This document shows, one piece after another, positions 25,964 to 34,329 of a DNA stretch of 64,000 nt (within the stretch, counting starts at the first letter, position 1; every line of letters starts with the position of its first letter). The DNA comes from CAZMNY01 sp964567745 (GTDB taxonomy: Bacteria > Planctomycetota > Planctomycetia > Pirellulales > Pirellulaceae): positions 1 through 64,000 of the forward strand of contig CAZMNY010000016.1 in assembly GCA_964567745.1 (NCBI GenBank), in the 5' to 3' direction. The translations under genes and the position numbers were made by a program. The notes under the pieces are model-generated. The model was given only the letters and a program-made list of their open reading frames with translations. It ran no database searches and was not told the DNA's origin.

Positions 25964-26983
25964 TCACACGCAGACGAAGCGTTCGAATTCGGCCAGCTCG
26001 ACTCGACTCCCGACGACGATGGGAGTGCGTTGGTGAATGCTATCGGGACGAATATCGAGCACGCGGCGGGTGCCGTCGATTGCGGAGCCGCCCGCTTGTT
26101 CCGCCAGGAAAGCAACCGGATTGGCCTCATACAAAAGTCGCAGCTTCCCGTTCGGGTTGGCCTCGGTCGGCGGATAGAGAAAGACACCGCCGGTCAACAG
26201 CGTGCGGTGAAAGTCCGCCACCATCGAACCGATGTAACGCGACGCGTACTCCCGCCCTAAATCGCCCGATCGCAGTCGCCCAAGATATTCGCTGTAGCGA
26301 GTCGGAAACGAGTCGACATAGGCCTCGTTGACCGAATAGTACTTGCCTTGCTCCGGCATTCGCATGTTGGGATGGCTGAGCACGTACGCGCCGACCGACG
26401 GATCGAGCGTGAATCCGTGTACGCCGTTTCCGACGCTGTAGACGAGAATTGTCGATGAACCGTAGACGACGTAGCCAGCGGCGATCTGTTTTGCACCCTG
26501 CTGCAACACCCACTTTTCCGGTTCATCCAAGCTGACTCCGGCCGGACGGCGCAAAATCGAGAACGTCGTGCCGACACTGACGTTGACGTCGATATTCGAC
26601 GAGCCGTCGAGCGGATCAAAGACGACCGCGTAGTTCGCGTTTTCCGAACCGCGATGAACGAGCAGCGGCTCCTCGTTTTCTTCGGACGCCAACACGCCGA
26701 TGCTCTCACGAGCACTCAAGCAGTGGATGAGCACTTCGTTGGAGTAGATATCGAGCTTCTGCTGCACTTCGCCTTGGACGTTGACCGCGCCCTGAGCGCC
26801 GAGAATGTCTGACAAACCAGCTCGGCGAACCTTTGCCTGAATCAACTTGCTGGCCATCGTGATCCCGGACAACAGCCAGGAAAATTCGCCAGACGCGCCG
26901 GGAAATCGCTTCTGCTCTTGCAGAATATGTTGCTGAACCGTGATCACGGGAAGGATTCCCGACTCGCCTTGTTGCTCGCTCAT
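25964..26983 (-). CDS. fbp: Fructose-1,6-bisphosphatase, class I
   Basis: Fbp removes the 1-phosphate of fructose-1,6-bisphosphate in gluconeogenesis. The 339 residues match class I. Visible are SGITMASKLIQAKVRRAG (regulatory helix region), ASEENEEP, the metal and phosphate site FDPLDGSSNID, VGTTFSILRR, YVVYGSSTILVYS (tyrosine cluster), KYYSVNEAYVD and GGVFLYPPTEANPNGKLRLL. It is cytosolic and Mg-dependent. It is the last gene of a minus-strand run after two sulfatases and the DUF1552 gene, 65 bases downstream. The run may be cotranscribed, which would link sugar release outside the cell with central carbon metabolism. Confidence 0.96.
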   Translation of the reverse strand: MSEQQGESGILPVITVQQHILQEQKRFPGASGEFSWLLSGITMASKLIQAKVRRAGLSDILGAQGAVNVQGEVQQKLDIYSNEVLIHCLSARESIGVLASEENEEPLLVHRGSENANYAVVFDPLDGSSNIDVNVSVGTTFSILRRPAGVSLDEPEKWVLQQGAKQIAAGYVVYGSSTILVYSVGNGVHGFTLDPSVGAYVLSHPNMRMPEQGKYYSVNEAYVDSFPTRYSEYLGRLRSGDLGREYASRYIGSMVADFHRTLLTGGVFLYPPTEANPNGKLRLLYEANPVAFLAEQAGGSAIDGTRRVLDIRPDSIHQRTPIVVGSRVELAEFERFVCV

Positions 26984-27048
26984 TTATCACTCTGCCCGAT
27001 CGCGTCTTGGGGGTCGCAGCGCGTATTCATAGGCAATCATATGGCCGT

Positions 27049-29586
27049 CTATTCGGCGCGCCAAACTTTCGCGAGCACTTCATACATGACGGGATCGTGC
27101 CGTTTCAATTCACGTTCATTAAATGGGTAGAAATCGTTGACGCCAAAGAACGCCTCGCTCGTTTCCGCGAAGTACTCTTTGTGATTCGTGATCGCGTACG
27201 CCTTCTCCGTGCGGCCGTTGTTTCTCCGCACGGACTCGTATGTTCCGCTCTCCACTGCCTGATCGTAGGCTTTCTTTATCTCGGAATGCTCAAACGAGAG
27301 CACTTGATCGTGATACGCATGAGCCAGTTCGTGAACCAGCAACATCGGCATCCTGCGAACCTCTTTCTCGAAGATCGACGTATTCGTGAACTCGACGCTT
27401 CGGTGCAGCTTCGGATGACGTTTGTTGTCTTTGAGCCACTTTAGGTTGGGGTGATACTCGCCAGTTTGCCTTCGATCTCCATACTTCGGCGACAACCAGA
27501 TTGGCACAGTGCGAACTTGCTTGAGCGCTTTCGGGGGAAGCACTTTTGCCGTCGTTCTGAGCTGTTGGGAAAGCAATTCAATAGCTCGCTTGGTCGTGGC
27601 TTTGTCTTCAGCCATCAAGGAATCGCTGACTCGCACGACCCACCCTTCGATATTGTGGTTCGTGTAGTTAGCGACCTCATTTGCGGCGTCATCTTTCTTT
27701 GCCGATGAGGTCTTCGAGTTCTTCGCCTTGTTGCGGCCCGTTTTCTTCGGCATCGGCTGTCTCTTCTTCCTCGGCTTCTTCACCTCTTCGCGAACGCCCG
27801 TGTATTGCTGCATTCTGGCGACGTAGCCGCCGTGGCTGAAGTCACACGCTTTCATTGCCGTCGCGTATGGCGCCACGCCATCCCCGATCCAGTCGATGAT
27901 GTTAAAGATCTTTAGCGAAGCATACGAGCTGTTCGCGAGCAGCTCGTTCCAGCAAGCTTGAGCCGCCTCTTTGTCGCCGGCGCGGTAGAGAATCCAAGCG
28001 GCCATGATCCGCACATGATGCGACTCGTCGTCGAGTCGTTTCGCGATCGTGTCGAGATCAAGTTTCGTTGACGGCTGCAGGTTGAAGCAGCCGACAATGG
28101 CCCAGTAACGGAGCCCGGAATCGTCATCCGAAAGATTCTTGTAAAGCGTCGGAAGGTTGGAAGCCCGTTGTTGTAGAGCCAGCGAGGCCGCTTCTTGAAG
28201 GCCGCGAAGATTGTAGAGCTCCGGATTGCGGACCAAATGATAGATCGTCGTCTTGTGCTCCTCGGCTCGCTTGACGATTTCGCTTTCCGGCAGCAGGCCC
28301 GAATCGAAGTGTTCTCGCTGCCAACGGTCGAGCAGCCCGCTCAAGCGAACGGCGTGTTGCTTGAATTTATGGTCGTCGATCAAGTTGTTGACATTGTCGG
28401 GATCAGCCTGCGTGTCGTAGAGCTCCTCCATCGGTTTGGCGCCGAAGAAACGACCGGTGACTTCATTCGTCTTGCCGGCCTTGTGGTGTTGCTCCCAGGC
28501 CAATGTCGCTTTCATGTTCCACAGGTAATTCAGATGCTGGCCCCAAGGCGCGTATGGCATGTAGTTACGCACATAGAGGAAACGCTGATCTCGAGCCGTC
28601 CTCACGTTGTCACATCGCTCGTCCATGCGAGTTCGAAAGCTGACGTGGAAGTCACGCGATTCGGCGTCCGGGCCGAGGAAGATTTTGCCTTGAAGGTAGT
28701 CTGGCGTTTCGGCGCCGCAGATCTTCAGCCAGGTCTTGGTCATGTCGATAAAGCTGACCAACCGTTCGACCTTGCTTCCCGGTTTCGCCGGTCTCAGATG
28801 GGCGAACTTCTCGGGAATGCGAATGATCAACGGGCAGTGGGTGCCGCTGTTGAACAGAAACCGTTTGCTGCGAGGCAACACGCCGCCATGATCCGAGTTG
28901 TGAATGACGATCGTGTTCTCAGCCAGCCCGTTTCGCTCCAAGTCCGCTAAGGCCTGACCAATGTCGGCGTCCATTTTTTTCATCTGGTCATGGTAATGGG
29001 CGTAGTTCTTTCGGATTTCCGGAATGTCGGGATGGTATTTCGCCAGCCGCACGTCGTCTGGACTATGAGTCGTATTGTTAACGTCGCCAAACGCCTTGGA
29101 CTCATGCGACTTCGTGTTATTGATCACCATGAAGAAAGGCTGTTGCTGCTTGAGCTTTTTCCAGTCGACCTTGTTCGTGTCCCACGCGTCCTGATCTGAC
29201 CTGCCGCCGATGTTGTAGTCCGTCTTTCTCGCGTTGCCGACGTAGTAGCCGGCCTTTTTCAGCAGGTCCGGATAGTACTTGATCAGGTCATGCGGGATGG
29301 GATAACGGCTACGCATCGGGTGGGTTCCCATCGATATGGCGTGGACGCCCGTAATCCATGTGCTCCTCGACGGTGCGCAGACTGGAGCATTGGCGTAGCA
29401 ATGCATGTACTGAAAACCCTCGCTCGCCAACTTATCGATGTTGGGCGTTTCGGCGTGCGGATTGCCATAGCAGCCGACCCAATTCACGTTATTGTCCTCG
29501 CAAGTGAGCCACAAGATATTGGGCTTCTCCGCTGAGGATGCAGTTGAAACGGCAAGCAATAGTAAGACAGGGATGAGGTATTTCAT
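27049..29586 (-). CDS. Sulfatase fused to HEAT-like region and C-terminal metallopeptidase
   Basis: 845 residues with a signal peptide (about 18, ending ASSA). The sulfatase part spans about residues 20-450: KPNILWLTCED (metal site) and CAPSR (70-74, canonical formylglycine motif), with HNSDHGGVLP later. A helical, HEAT-like part at about 460-600 has SDDDSGLRYWAI and LDDESHHVRIMAAWIL. A Lys/Arg/Ser/Ala-rich linker (about 610-650) leads to a gluzincin-like domain with HELAHAYH (752-759) and a downstream EYFAETSEAFFG that supplies the expected Glu ligand, resembling the anthrax-lethal-factor-like peptidases. Each part is known; the combination in one secreted chain is unusual. It may degrade sulfated proteoglycan-like substrates, but that is inference. 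Confidence 0.85.
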   Translation of the reverse strand: MKYLIPVLLLLAVSTASSAEKPNILWLTCEDNNVNWVGCYGNPHAETPNIDKLASEGFQYMHCYANAPVCAPSRSTWITGVHAISMGTHPMRSRYPIPHDLIKYYPDLLKKAGYYVGNARKTDYNIGGRSDQDAWDTNKVDWKKLKQQQPFFMVINNTKSHESKAFGDVNNTTHSPDDVRLAKYHPDIPEIRKNYAHYHDQMKKMDADIGQALADLERNGLAENTIVIHNSDHGGVLPRSKRFLFNSGTHCPLIIRIPEKFAHLRPAKPGSKVERLVSFIDMTKTWLKICGAETPDYLQGKIFLGPDAESRDFHVSFRTRMDERCDNVRTARDQRFLYVRNYMPYAPWGQHLNYLWNMKATLAWEQHHKAGKTNEVTGRFFGAKPMEELYDTQADPDNVNNLIDDHKFKQHAVRLSGLLDRWQREHFDSGLLPESEIVKRAEEHKTTIYHLVRNPELYNLRGLQEAASLALQQRASNLPTLYKNLSDDDSGLRYWAIVGCFNLQPSTKLDLDTIAKRLDDESHHVRIMAAWILYRAGDKEAAQACWNELLANSSYASLKIFNIIDWIGDGVAPYATAMKACDFSHGGYVARMQQYTGVREEVKKPRKKRQPMPKKTGRNKAKNSKTSSAKKDDAANEVANYTNHNIEGWVVRVSDSLMAEDKATTKRAIELLSQQLRTTAKVLPPKALKQVRTVPIWLSPKYGDRRQTGEYHPNLKWLKDNKRHPKLHRSVEFTNTSIFEKEVRRMPMLLVHELAHAYHDQVLSFEHSEIKKAYDQAVESGTYESVRRNNGRTEKAYAITNHKEYFAETSEAFFGVNDFYPFNERELKRHDPVMYEVLAKVWRAE

Positions 29587-29644
29587 GTTGTTCGGAGGGC
29601 AAGAGGTTGAGGTGAAGAGTGACGAAGGAGGTCGAACCTAGCCA

Positions 29645-31036
29645 TTATTTGCTGGAGTCTTGCATCTTCTTGCGAGGCTTCTTTCGTAGATATCTCGCTT
29701 GATGTTCATGAGCGGCAAGTTCTGTCGCTTGCCCCAAGTCGCCTTGGTCTTTCATCCAAGTCACCAGCGAATCGCGCAGTCGTGTTTTCACATCGGCGTA
29801 CTGAGGATCATCGGCCAGATTGTTCCACTCGAACGGATCGCTCTGGATGTCATATAGTTCGATTGCGGGACGATGCATGTATCGGCGAACCTTGTCGGCC
29901 GCGTCGGGGTCATCCTTTGCCGCGGCTCTCCAAGATAGAAAAGTCTCCGATTTCGTACAGGCGTTTGTGAATGTGACTTCAGGCGTCAAGTTGAGAATGT
30001 ACTTGAAGCGTTGATCACGAACGGAACGAATGCCAAAGTGGTCCGAGCCATTGATAATGCCGCGGGTTGTGTGAATCCCAAACACGTGGCTCTTGTGTTT
30101 GTCCGTCTTGCCCTGAAGCACAGGAAGCAAGCTTTTGCCATCCAGCACTGACGGAATCTTCGCGCCGGCGGCATCAATGAACGTCGGCAAGACATCGACG
30201 TACTCGATCAATGCTTCACTGACCGCACCGGGTTTGATTCTTCCTGGCCAGCGAGCGATGAACGCGGTCTGCAGCCCGGTGTCGTAACAAGTCCATTTCC
30301 CAAACGGGAATCCCGATCCTTGCTCGCTTGTCACGATGACAAACGTGTTGTCGGTAAGCTGATGCTTCTTCAACAAATCGAGAATCTGCCCGACTTGCCC
30401 ATCGTAGTATGTGATTTCCGCCAGGTATCGCGACATGTTTTCGCGAGTCTGCTTGGTATCAACGAAATAGGGCGGCAGCTTGATCTTATCTGCGGGGTAG
30501 CGCGAGGCGTCGCCTTTGTTCCACGGACTATGCGGCTCATTCGAGCAAGCAAAAAGGCAGAACGGCGTCTTCGTCTCGCCGCATTCTCGAAATAATTTAT
30601 CTATCGCCGCCGGGTCTGGGTTCTTTCCCTTGCCCAACTTTTCAAATGAAAAAACCTTTGGAGGAGCGATGTGAGTCTTCCCGCTTAAAGCCACTCGATA
30701 ACCGAGCGGTCGCAGGTACTGGACGACGCTCCGGGTGCCTTCCTTGACAAACGTGTGGTTGGGGTAAGCGCCGCTCTTCACCGGGTAGATGCCCGTATAA
30801 ATGTTGTGCCTCGTCGGCGAGCACATGGGCGCCGCTTGAAAGCAATGAGTAAACAACATCCCTTCCGTCGCCAACGCGTCGATGTTTGGCGTGCTGGCTT
30901 GGCCGCCATAGCAGCCAAGATCGCGAAACGTGCAGTCGTCGGCGATAATGAAGAGGAAATTCGGCTTCGACTCGGCCGCGGACGCATCCGCCGCAGCCAA
31001 TGCAAGAATGAAAAAGACGGCGATCCGAGCTTTCAC
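29645..31036 (-). CDS. Secreted sulfatase, heparan N-sulfatase-like
   Basis: 463 residues, signal peptide about 20 residues (ending DASA). KPNFLFIIADDC (metal site, DD) and PMCSPTRHNIYTGIYP (canonical C-S-P-T-R) are followed by SGKTHIAPP and TSEQGSGFPFGKWTCYD, a sulfamidase-type metal and substrate segment. The C-terminal part resembles the heparan N-sulfatase subgroup (SDPFEWNNLADDP). It probably acts outside the cytoplasm on sulfated polysaccharides. It starts 57 bases after the DUF1552 stop and ends 58 bases before the sulfatase-peptidase fusion, all on one strand. Confidence 0.92.
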   Translation of the reverse strand: MKARIAVFFILALAAADASAAESKPNFLFIIADDCTFRDLGCYGGQASTPNIDALATEGMLFTHCFQAAPMCSPTRHNIYTGIYPVKSGAYPNHTFVKEGTRSVVQYLRPLGYRVALSGKTHIAPPKVFSFEKLGKGKNPDPAAIDKLFRECGETKTPFCLFACSNEPHSPWNKGDASRYPADKIKLPPYFVDTKQTRENMSRYLAEITYYDGQVGQILDLLKKHQLTDNTFVIVTSEQGSGFPFGKWTCYDTGLQTAFIARWPGRIKPGAVSEALIEYVDVLPTFIDAAGAKIPSVLDGKSLLPVLQGKTDKHKSHVFGIHTTRGIINGSDHFGIRSVRDQRFKYILNLTPEVTFTNACTKSETFLSWRAAAKDDPDAADKVRRYMHRPAIELYDIQSDPFEWNNLADDPQYADVKTRLRDSLVTWMKDQGDLGQATELAAHEHQARYLRKKPRKKMQDSSK

Positions 31037-31093
31037 TATGGCGCTCCGATTGATAACTGATTGCTGTTCTTGATTAATCCAATTGCCGGCGAC

Positions 31094-32350
31094 TCACGAC
31101 AAGTCGAGCCCCTTGAGTGAGCCGGTTGAGGTGCCGAACGAGTCTGTCTCTAAGCCCAGCTGTTGCAACATCGTCACGAATAAGTTGCATAGCGGGGTTG
31201 TATCGGGAGGATCGAACACGAGGTGTTGCCCGTGTCGATACTCTCCTCCAGCCAAGACGACGGGAAGACTTCTGTTGGAGTGATTTGAGGCGTTGCCAAG
31301 ATTGCTTGTCAGCAAGATCGAGGTTCGCTGCAGCAATGTCGCGCCGTCTTCTTGCGTTTCCTCAAGTTTCGCCAGGAAACGCCGAAGCTGTTCGATAATT
31401 TCCGATTCAATCAGCTTCAACTGGCTGACGTTGGCAGGATCGCGGCCATGGTGCGACAGGTTGTGGTACCCGTTGTTAACTCCATCCACCGTGACCGAGT
31501 TCTGCTCGAAAACATTGAAGGTGACGATTCGCGTCGAGTCGGTCTTTAGGGCCAAGTAGGCCATGTCGAAAACGTTTTGCATGCGCGCGATGAACTCGCT
31601 GCGCGACGAAGGATCAACAGGCGGTCGAGCGGAAACTTTGGGCTTGGGCGTGTCGAGCCACGATTCGGATTTCGCCAATCGCCGCTCCACCTCGCGGACC
31701 GACGTGAGAAACTCATCGAGTTTGACCTGATCCGCCTTGCTGACCTTCCGCTTCAACCTGCCGCCTTGGCCTTGTACTAAGTCGAGAATGCTGTTGGACC
31801 GATCGATGGCTTTCTTCGCCGCCGCTTTGCTCGAGCGCCCCTCGTCCGCGAACAGCCGAGCAAATACGGTCGACATAGACGACTCGGCCGGGACGGGACT
31901 TCCGTCCGACGACCAAGAGAGGCTCGTGTTGCCCATCCCGATTGGCAGCGTGTCGAATCGAGTAAACTCGCCCAAAAACTTCGCGGCGTATTGGTCTAGT
32001 GAGATCCCCATCTTTTGGCTGCTCGGCGTCCCGTTAAAGATGCGAGCTTCAGCTGAGTGCCCGCCGACAACAGCCGGATGAGACAAACCGGAAATGATCG
32101 TGAAGTCGTTTCGAAAACGCTCGAGTATCTTCAAGTATTCCGAAGCTTCGTAGTCGGCGCCGGCCTGTTTGGGGAACAGAGCTGGCGCGTACAGCCCCAG
32201 GTTCAGGTTGATCAAAACGATGCGTCGCGGCTCTCGTTCGGTCGGTTCATCGCCGTAGGCTCGCGAGCCCATTGCTTCCAACCAGGGCAGAGCCAACGCC
32301 GCTCCGCCGCCGGCCAACAGAGTTCGTCGGTCAATCGAGGTCTTGCTCAT
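31094..32350 (-). CDS. DUF1552 protein with Tat signal
   Basis: A 418-residue protein with a twin-arginine leader (SKTSIDRRTLLAGGGAALAL) and the DUF1552 pattern: ALPWLEAMGS, IISGLSHPAVVGGHSA, SLDQYAA, SILDLVQGQ and YHNLSHHG, ending in QLGLETDSFGTSTG. DUF1552 proteins are numerous in planctomycetes and usually sit beside DUF1592/DUF1587/DUF1595 cytochrome-like proteins. No such partner is in the window, and here it leads a run of two sulfatases and fbp. The function is unknown; it is exported in a folded state. It is divergent from the gene at 32708. Confidence 0.92.
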   Translation of the reverse strand: MSKTSIDRRTLLAGGGAALALPWLEAMGSRAYGDEPTEREPRRIVLINLNLGLYAPALFPKQAGADYEASEYLKILERFRNDFTIISGLSHPAVVGGHSAEARIFNGTPSSQKMGISLDQYAAKFLGEFTRFDTLPIGMGNTSLSWSSDGSPVPAESSMSTVFARLFADEGRSSKAAAKKAIDRSNSILDLVQGQGGRLKRKVSKADQVKLDEFLTSVREVERRLAKSESWLDTPKPKVSARPPVDPSSRSEFIARMQNVFDMAYLALKTDSTRIVTFNVFEQNSVTVDGVNNGYHNLSHHGRDPANVSQLKLIESEIIEQLRRFLAKLEETQEDGATLLQRTSILLTSNLGNASNHSNRSLPVVLAGGEYRHGQHLVFDPPDTTPLCNLFVTMLQQLGLETDSFGTSTGSLKGLDLS

Positions 32351-32707
32351 CGTTGTCGACTCCCTCGTCCAAAATCCAGTCTCGCCAGCGTTGCTTGGCT
32401 CCGCGTTGCTTGACTCAAGGTTGCTTGACTCCGAAAAGCCGCGGCCCCATTGGGGCTCGGCAACTTAGGCGAAGTCATCAACAATCTTAGCCGCAACCGG
32501 ATGGGTTTGCTCGCATGTTCTGAGTGCTCGAGTCTATTCCTGATCTGTAGTCTAAAGGATTTGAGTTGGATACGTGAGTGGCGTCTCCGAAGCACGGTCC
32601 CCCGTACCGGCGCTTGCTGACGCGCCCGATTGGAGTCAACTGGAATTGGCTGAATCTGTTAACATGACGCAACGCTGATTTCGAGTTATTTTGCTTAGGC
32701 CGCAGAC
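32351..32707. other. Divergent intergenic region with tandem repeats
   Basis: No gene could be supported. The stretch holds the 15-bp repeats listed separately and should contain the promoters of the DUF1552 gene (minus) and the small membrane protein gene (plus). Confidence 0.55.
32388..32432. repeat. Three 15-bp tandem repeats
   Basis: GCGTTGCTTGGCTCC, GCGTTGCTTGACTCA and AGGTTGCTTGACTCC follow each other without gaps, 38 bases upstream of the DUF1552 start. The core GTTGCTTGACTC could be a binding site, but there is no other evidence. Confidence 0.8.
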
Positions 32708-33112
32708 ATGCAATGGATCGCAATCGTTGTGCTTTCGATTCTGTCTTGCGTTGCTTTCGGCGTGATGCACGACCAAGTCACGGCTCGGATCTGTGTCGAG
32801 TATTTCACGACCGGCCATCCGCAAGTTATTCCGAGCGAAGATCCAACGGCGCTCGAGCTTGTTTGGGCAGTGATCGCGACGTGGTGGGTCGGCTTGATCC
32901 TTGGCGTGCCGCTCGCCATCATTTCAACCTACGGGCCAAAGCCAAAGAGAACTGTCGGTTCGCTCGTGCGGCCGATCACTTTCTTGCTGCTGGGCGCAGC
33001 GATGGCGGCGACGCTAGCGGGAGTTGTTGGCTATATTGCGGCGATCCTCGGCTGGGTACCGCTGACTGGCGACCTTACCAACGAGGTCCCGCAAGACAAC
33101 CATATCTTTTGA
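32708..33112 (+). CDS. Small membrane protein of unknown function
   Basis: 134 residues with three hydrophobic helices: about 3-21 (the start), 48-72 (LVWAVIATWWVGLILGVPLA) and 87-115 (ITFLLLGAAMAATLAGVVGY). The loop after helix 1 faces the periplasm or cytoplasm and carries many acidic residues. No catalytic motif or known family. The gene is 60 bases upstream of the DUF2007 gene on the same strand, suggesting coexpression. The real start is taken from the ATG that opens with a membrane helix. Confidence 0.6.
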   Translation: MQWIAIVVLSILSCVAFGVMHDQVTARICVEYFTTGHPQVIPSEDPTALELVWAVIATWWVGLILGVPLAIISTYGPKPKRTVGSLVRPITFLLLGAAMAATLAGVVGYIAAILGWVPLTGDLTNEVPQDNHIF

Positions 33113-33172
33113 AATGTCGGAAGTCGGCCACGAAAAGCACGAGACGACAAGAAGCAATCGATAGGCAATCAC

Positions 33173-33739
33173 ATGGCAGAAGAGTTGATAACGGTTTGGC
33201 GCGGTCCGAGCGCCGAACAAGCGCAGTCGGTCAAGCGGATGCTTGAGGGACGCGGCCAGAAAGTCTTCGTCGCGGCCTGCGAGACATCCATGGGCGAATG
33301 GACCGTTCTCGCTCCGCCGGAAACCGCGTCGCGTGTGCGCCGATTCATCGAGCAAGCGGAAGAGGCGGATCAGGACGACGAGAATCTGCTCGACGACCGC
33401 ACATGGCGCCAATGGCCTCGCTGCGGCGAATGCAATGCGCAGCGAATCACACGATGCCAATACTGCGGATCCTCGGGAAGCGATTTCCCTGTCGCTGACG
33501 GTGCCCCGATGGATTTGGAAGAGACCGCTATCTTGCTCTGCTGCGCCATTTGCGATGAGCCTTTCGAACCGGAATTCTATAGGCTCTGCGCCGAGTGCGG
33601 CGAAGACTTCGGCGAGGGCATCGACGTGCCCCTGGAGGGCGATCCCGACTTAGCCAATCCCCGAGTCCACTTCATGCTCGCCTCGCTGGCCGGAATCTCT
33701 CTGGCCGCCCTGCTCTACTACATCTTCGTTCTTCGCTGA
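33173..33739 (+). CDS. DUF2007-type protein with zinc ribbons and membrane anchor
   Basis: 188 residues. The N-terminal ~65 residues match DUF2007, a small ferredoxin-like fold linked to signal transduction (ELITVWRGPSAEQAQSVKRM, WTVLAPPETASRVRRFIEQA). Two zinc-binding segments follow: CGEC...CQYC at about residues 84-100 and CCAIC...CAEC at 120-142. One C-terminal membrane helix (about 165-187) ends the chain. The order suggests a membrane-attached sensor or adaptor with the metal domains on one side, which is an inference. No partner protein is visible beyond the small membrane protein upstream. Confidence 0.7.
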   Translation: MAEELITVWRGPSAEQAQSVKRMLEGRGQKVFVAACETSMGEWTVLAPPETASRVRRFIEQAEEADQDDENLLDDRTWRQWPRCGECNAQRITRCQYCGSSGSDFPVADGAPMDLEETAILLCCAICDEPFEPEFYRLCAECGEDFGEGIDVPLEGDPDLANPRVHFMLASLAGISLAALLYYIFVLR

Positions 33740-33783
33740 TCCAGGCAGTTTTTGTTTAGCTGGCTTGGCCAGCGGCGCCCAAT

Positions 33784-34278
33784 CTAGCAATCCATTTCCT
33801 TCGGCCGATGGAAATCGATCAATTCGGCTTGCCCGTCGAGCCTTACTTCGGACCAGCGATCGACGGCTAGTTCGATATGGGCCAAGCCGCCGGTCGGCGT
33901 CGATTCGTATTCGCCAGTGAGCAATTCGACGAGCGATGCGATGCCCGGATTATGGGCGACCATCATGATGCATTCATAGTCGTCCGCGACGGCTTGCATC
34001 ATTTGGAGAAAGGCCTCGGGCGGAGCAAGATAGAGCTCGTTCGTTTCGACAAGTTCGCAATCTAACTCGCCCTCGTCGATGACGAGTGCACTGGTCGTTT
34101 TCGCGCGAACGGCGGTGGAAGTCAGAACCAATTGCGGGCATTGGCCAATTTTTGCGAGCCAACGACCGATTCGAGGGGCGTCCCGCAGACCACGCTCATT
34201 GAGCGGTCTCTCGTGGTCGCCAAGATTGGAATCGGCCCAACTTGACTTGGTGTGTCGAAGCAGCAGCAAGGTCTTCAT
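33784..34278 (-). CDS. SixA-like histidine phosphatase
   Basis: 164 residues with the phosphohistidine phosphatase core MKTLLLLRHTKSSWAD (catalytic His in RHTKSS), HERPLNERGLRDAPRIG (second conserved segment), VLTSTAVRAKTTSAL and MMVAHNPGIASLVELL (second catalytic His). SixA in E. coli removes phosphate from histidine phosphotransfer domains. Whether this one acts on proteins or small molecules is unknown. The start at 34278 is the family start; an ATG at 34326 adds 16 residues. Its gene begins 51 bases after ppk1 on the same strand, so it may belong to the polyphosphate run. Confidence 0.88.
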   Translation of the reverse strand: MKTLLLLRHTKSSWADSNLGDHERPLNERGLRDAPRIGRWLAKIGQCPQLVLTSTAVRAKTTSALVIDEGELDCELVETNELYLAPPEAFLQMMQAVADDYECIMMVAHNPGIASLVELLTGEYESTPTGGLAHIELAVDRWSEVRLDGQAELIDFHRPKEMDC

Positions 34279-34329
34279 GAATGACTCTAAGGTCAACGTT
34301 CTCGATTCAGTTGGCGTCGGCCCCAAAAC

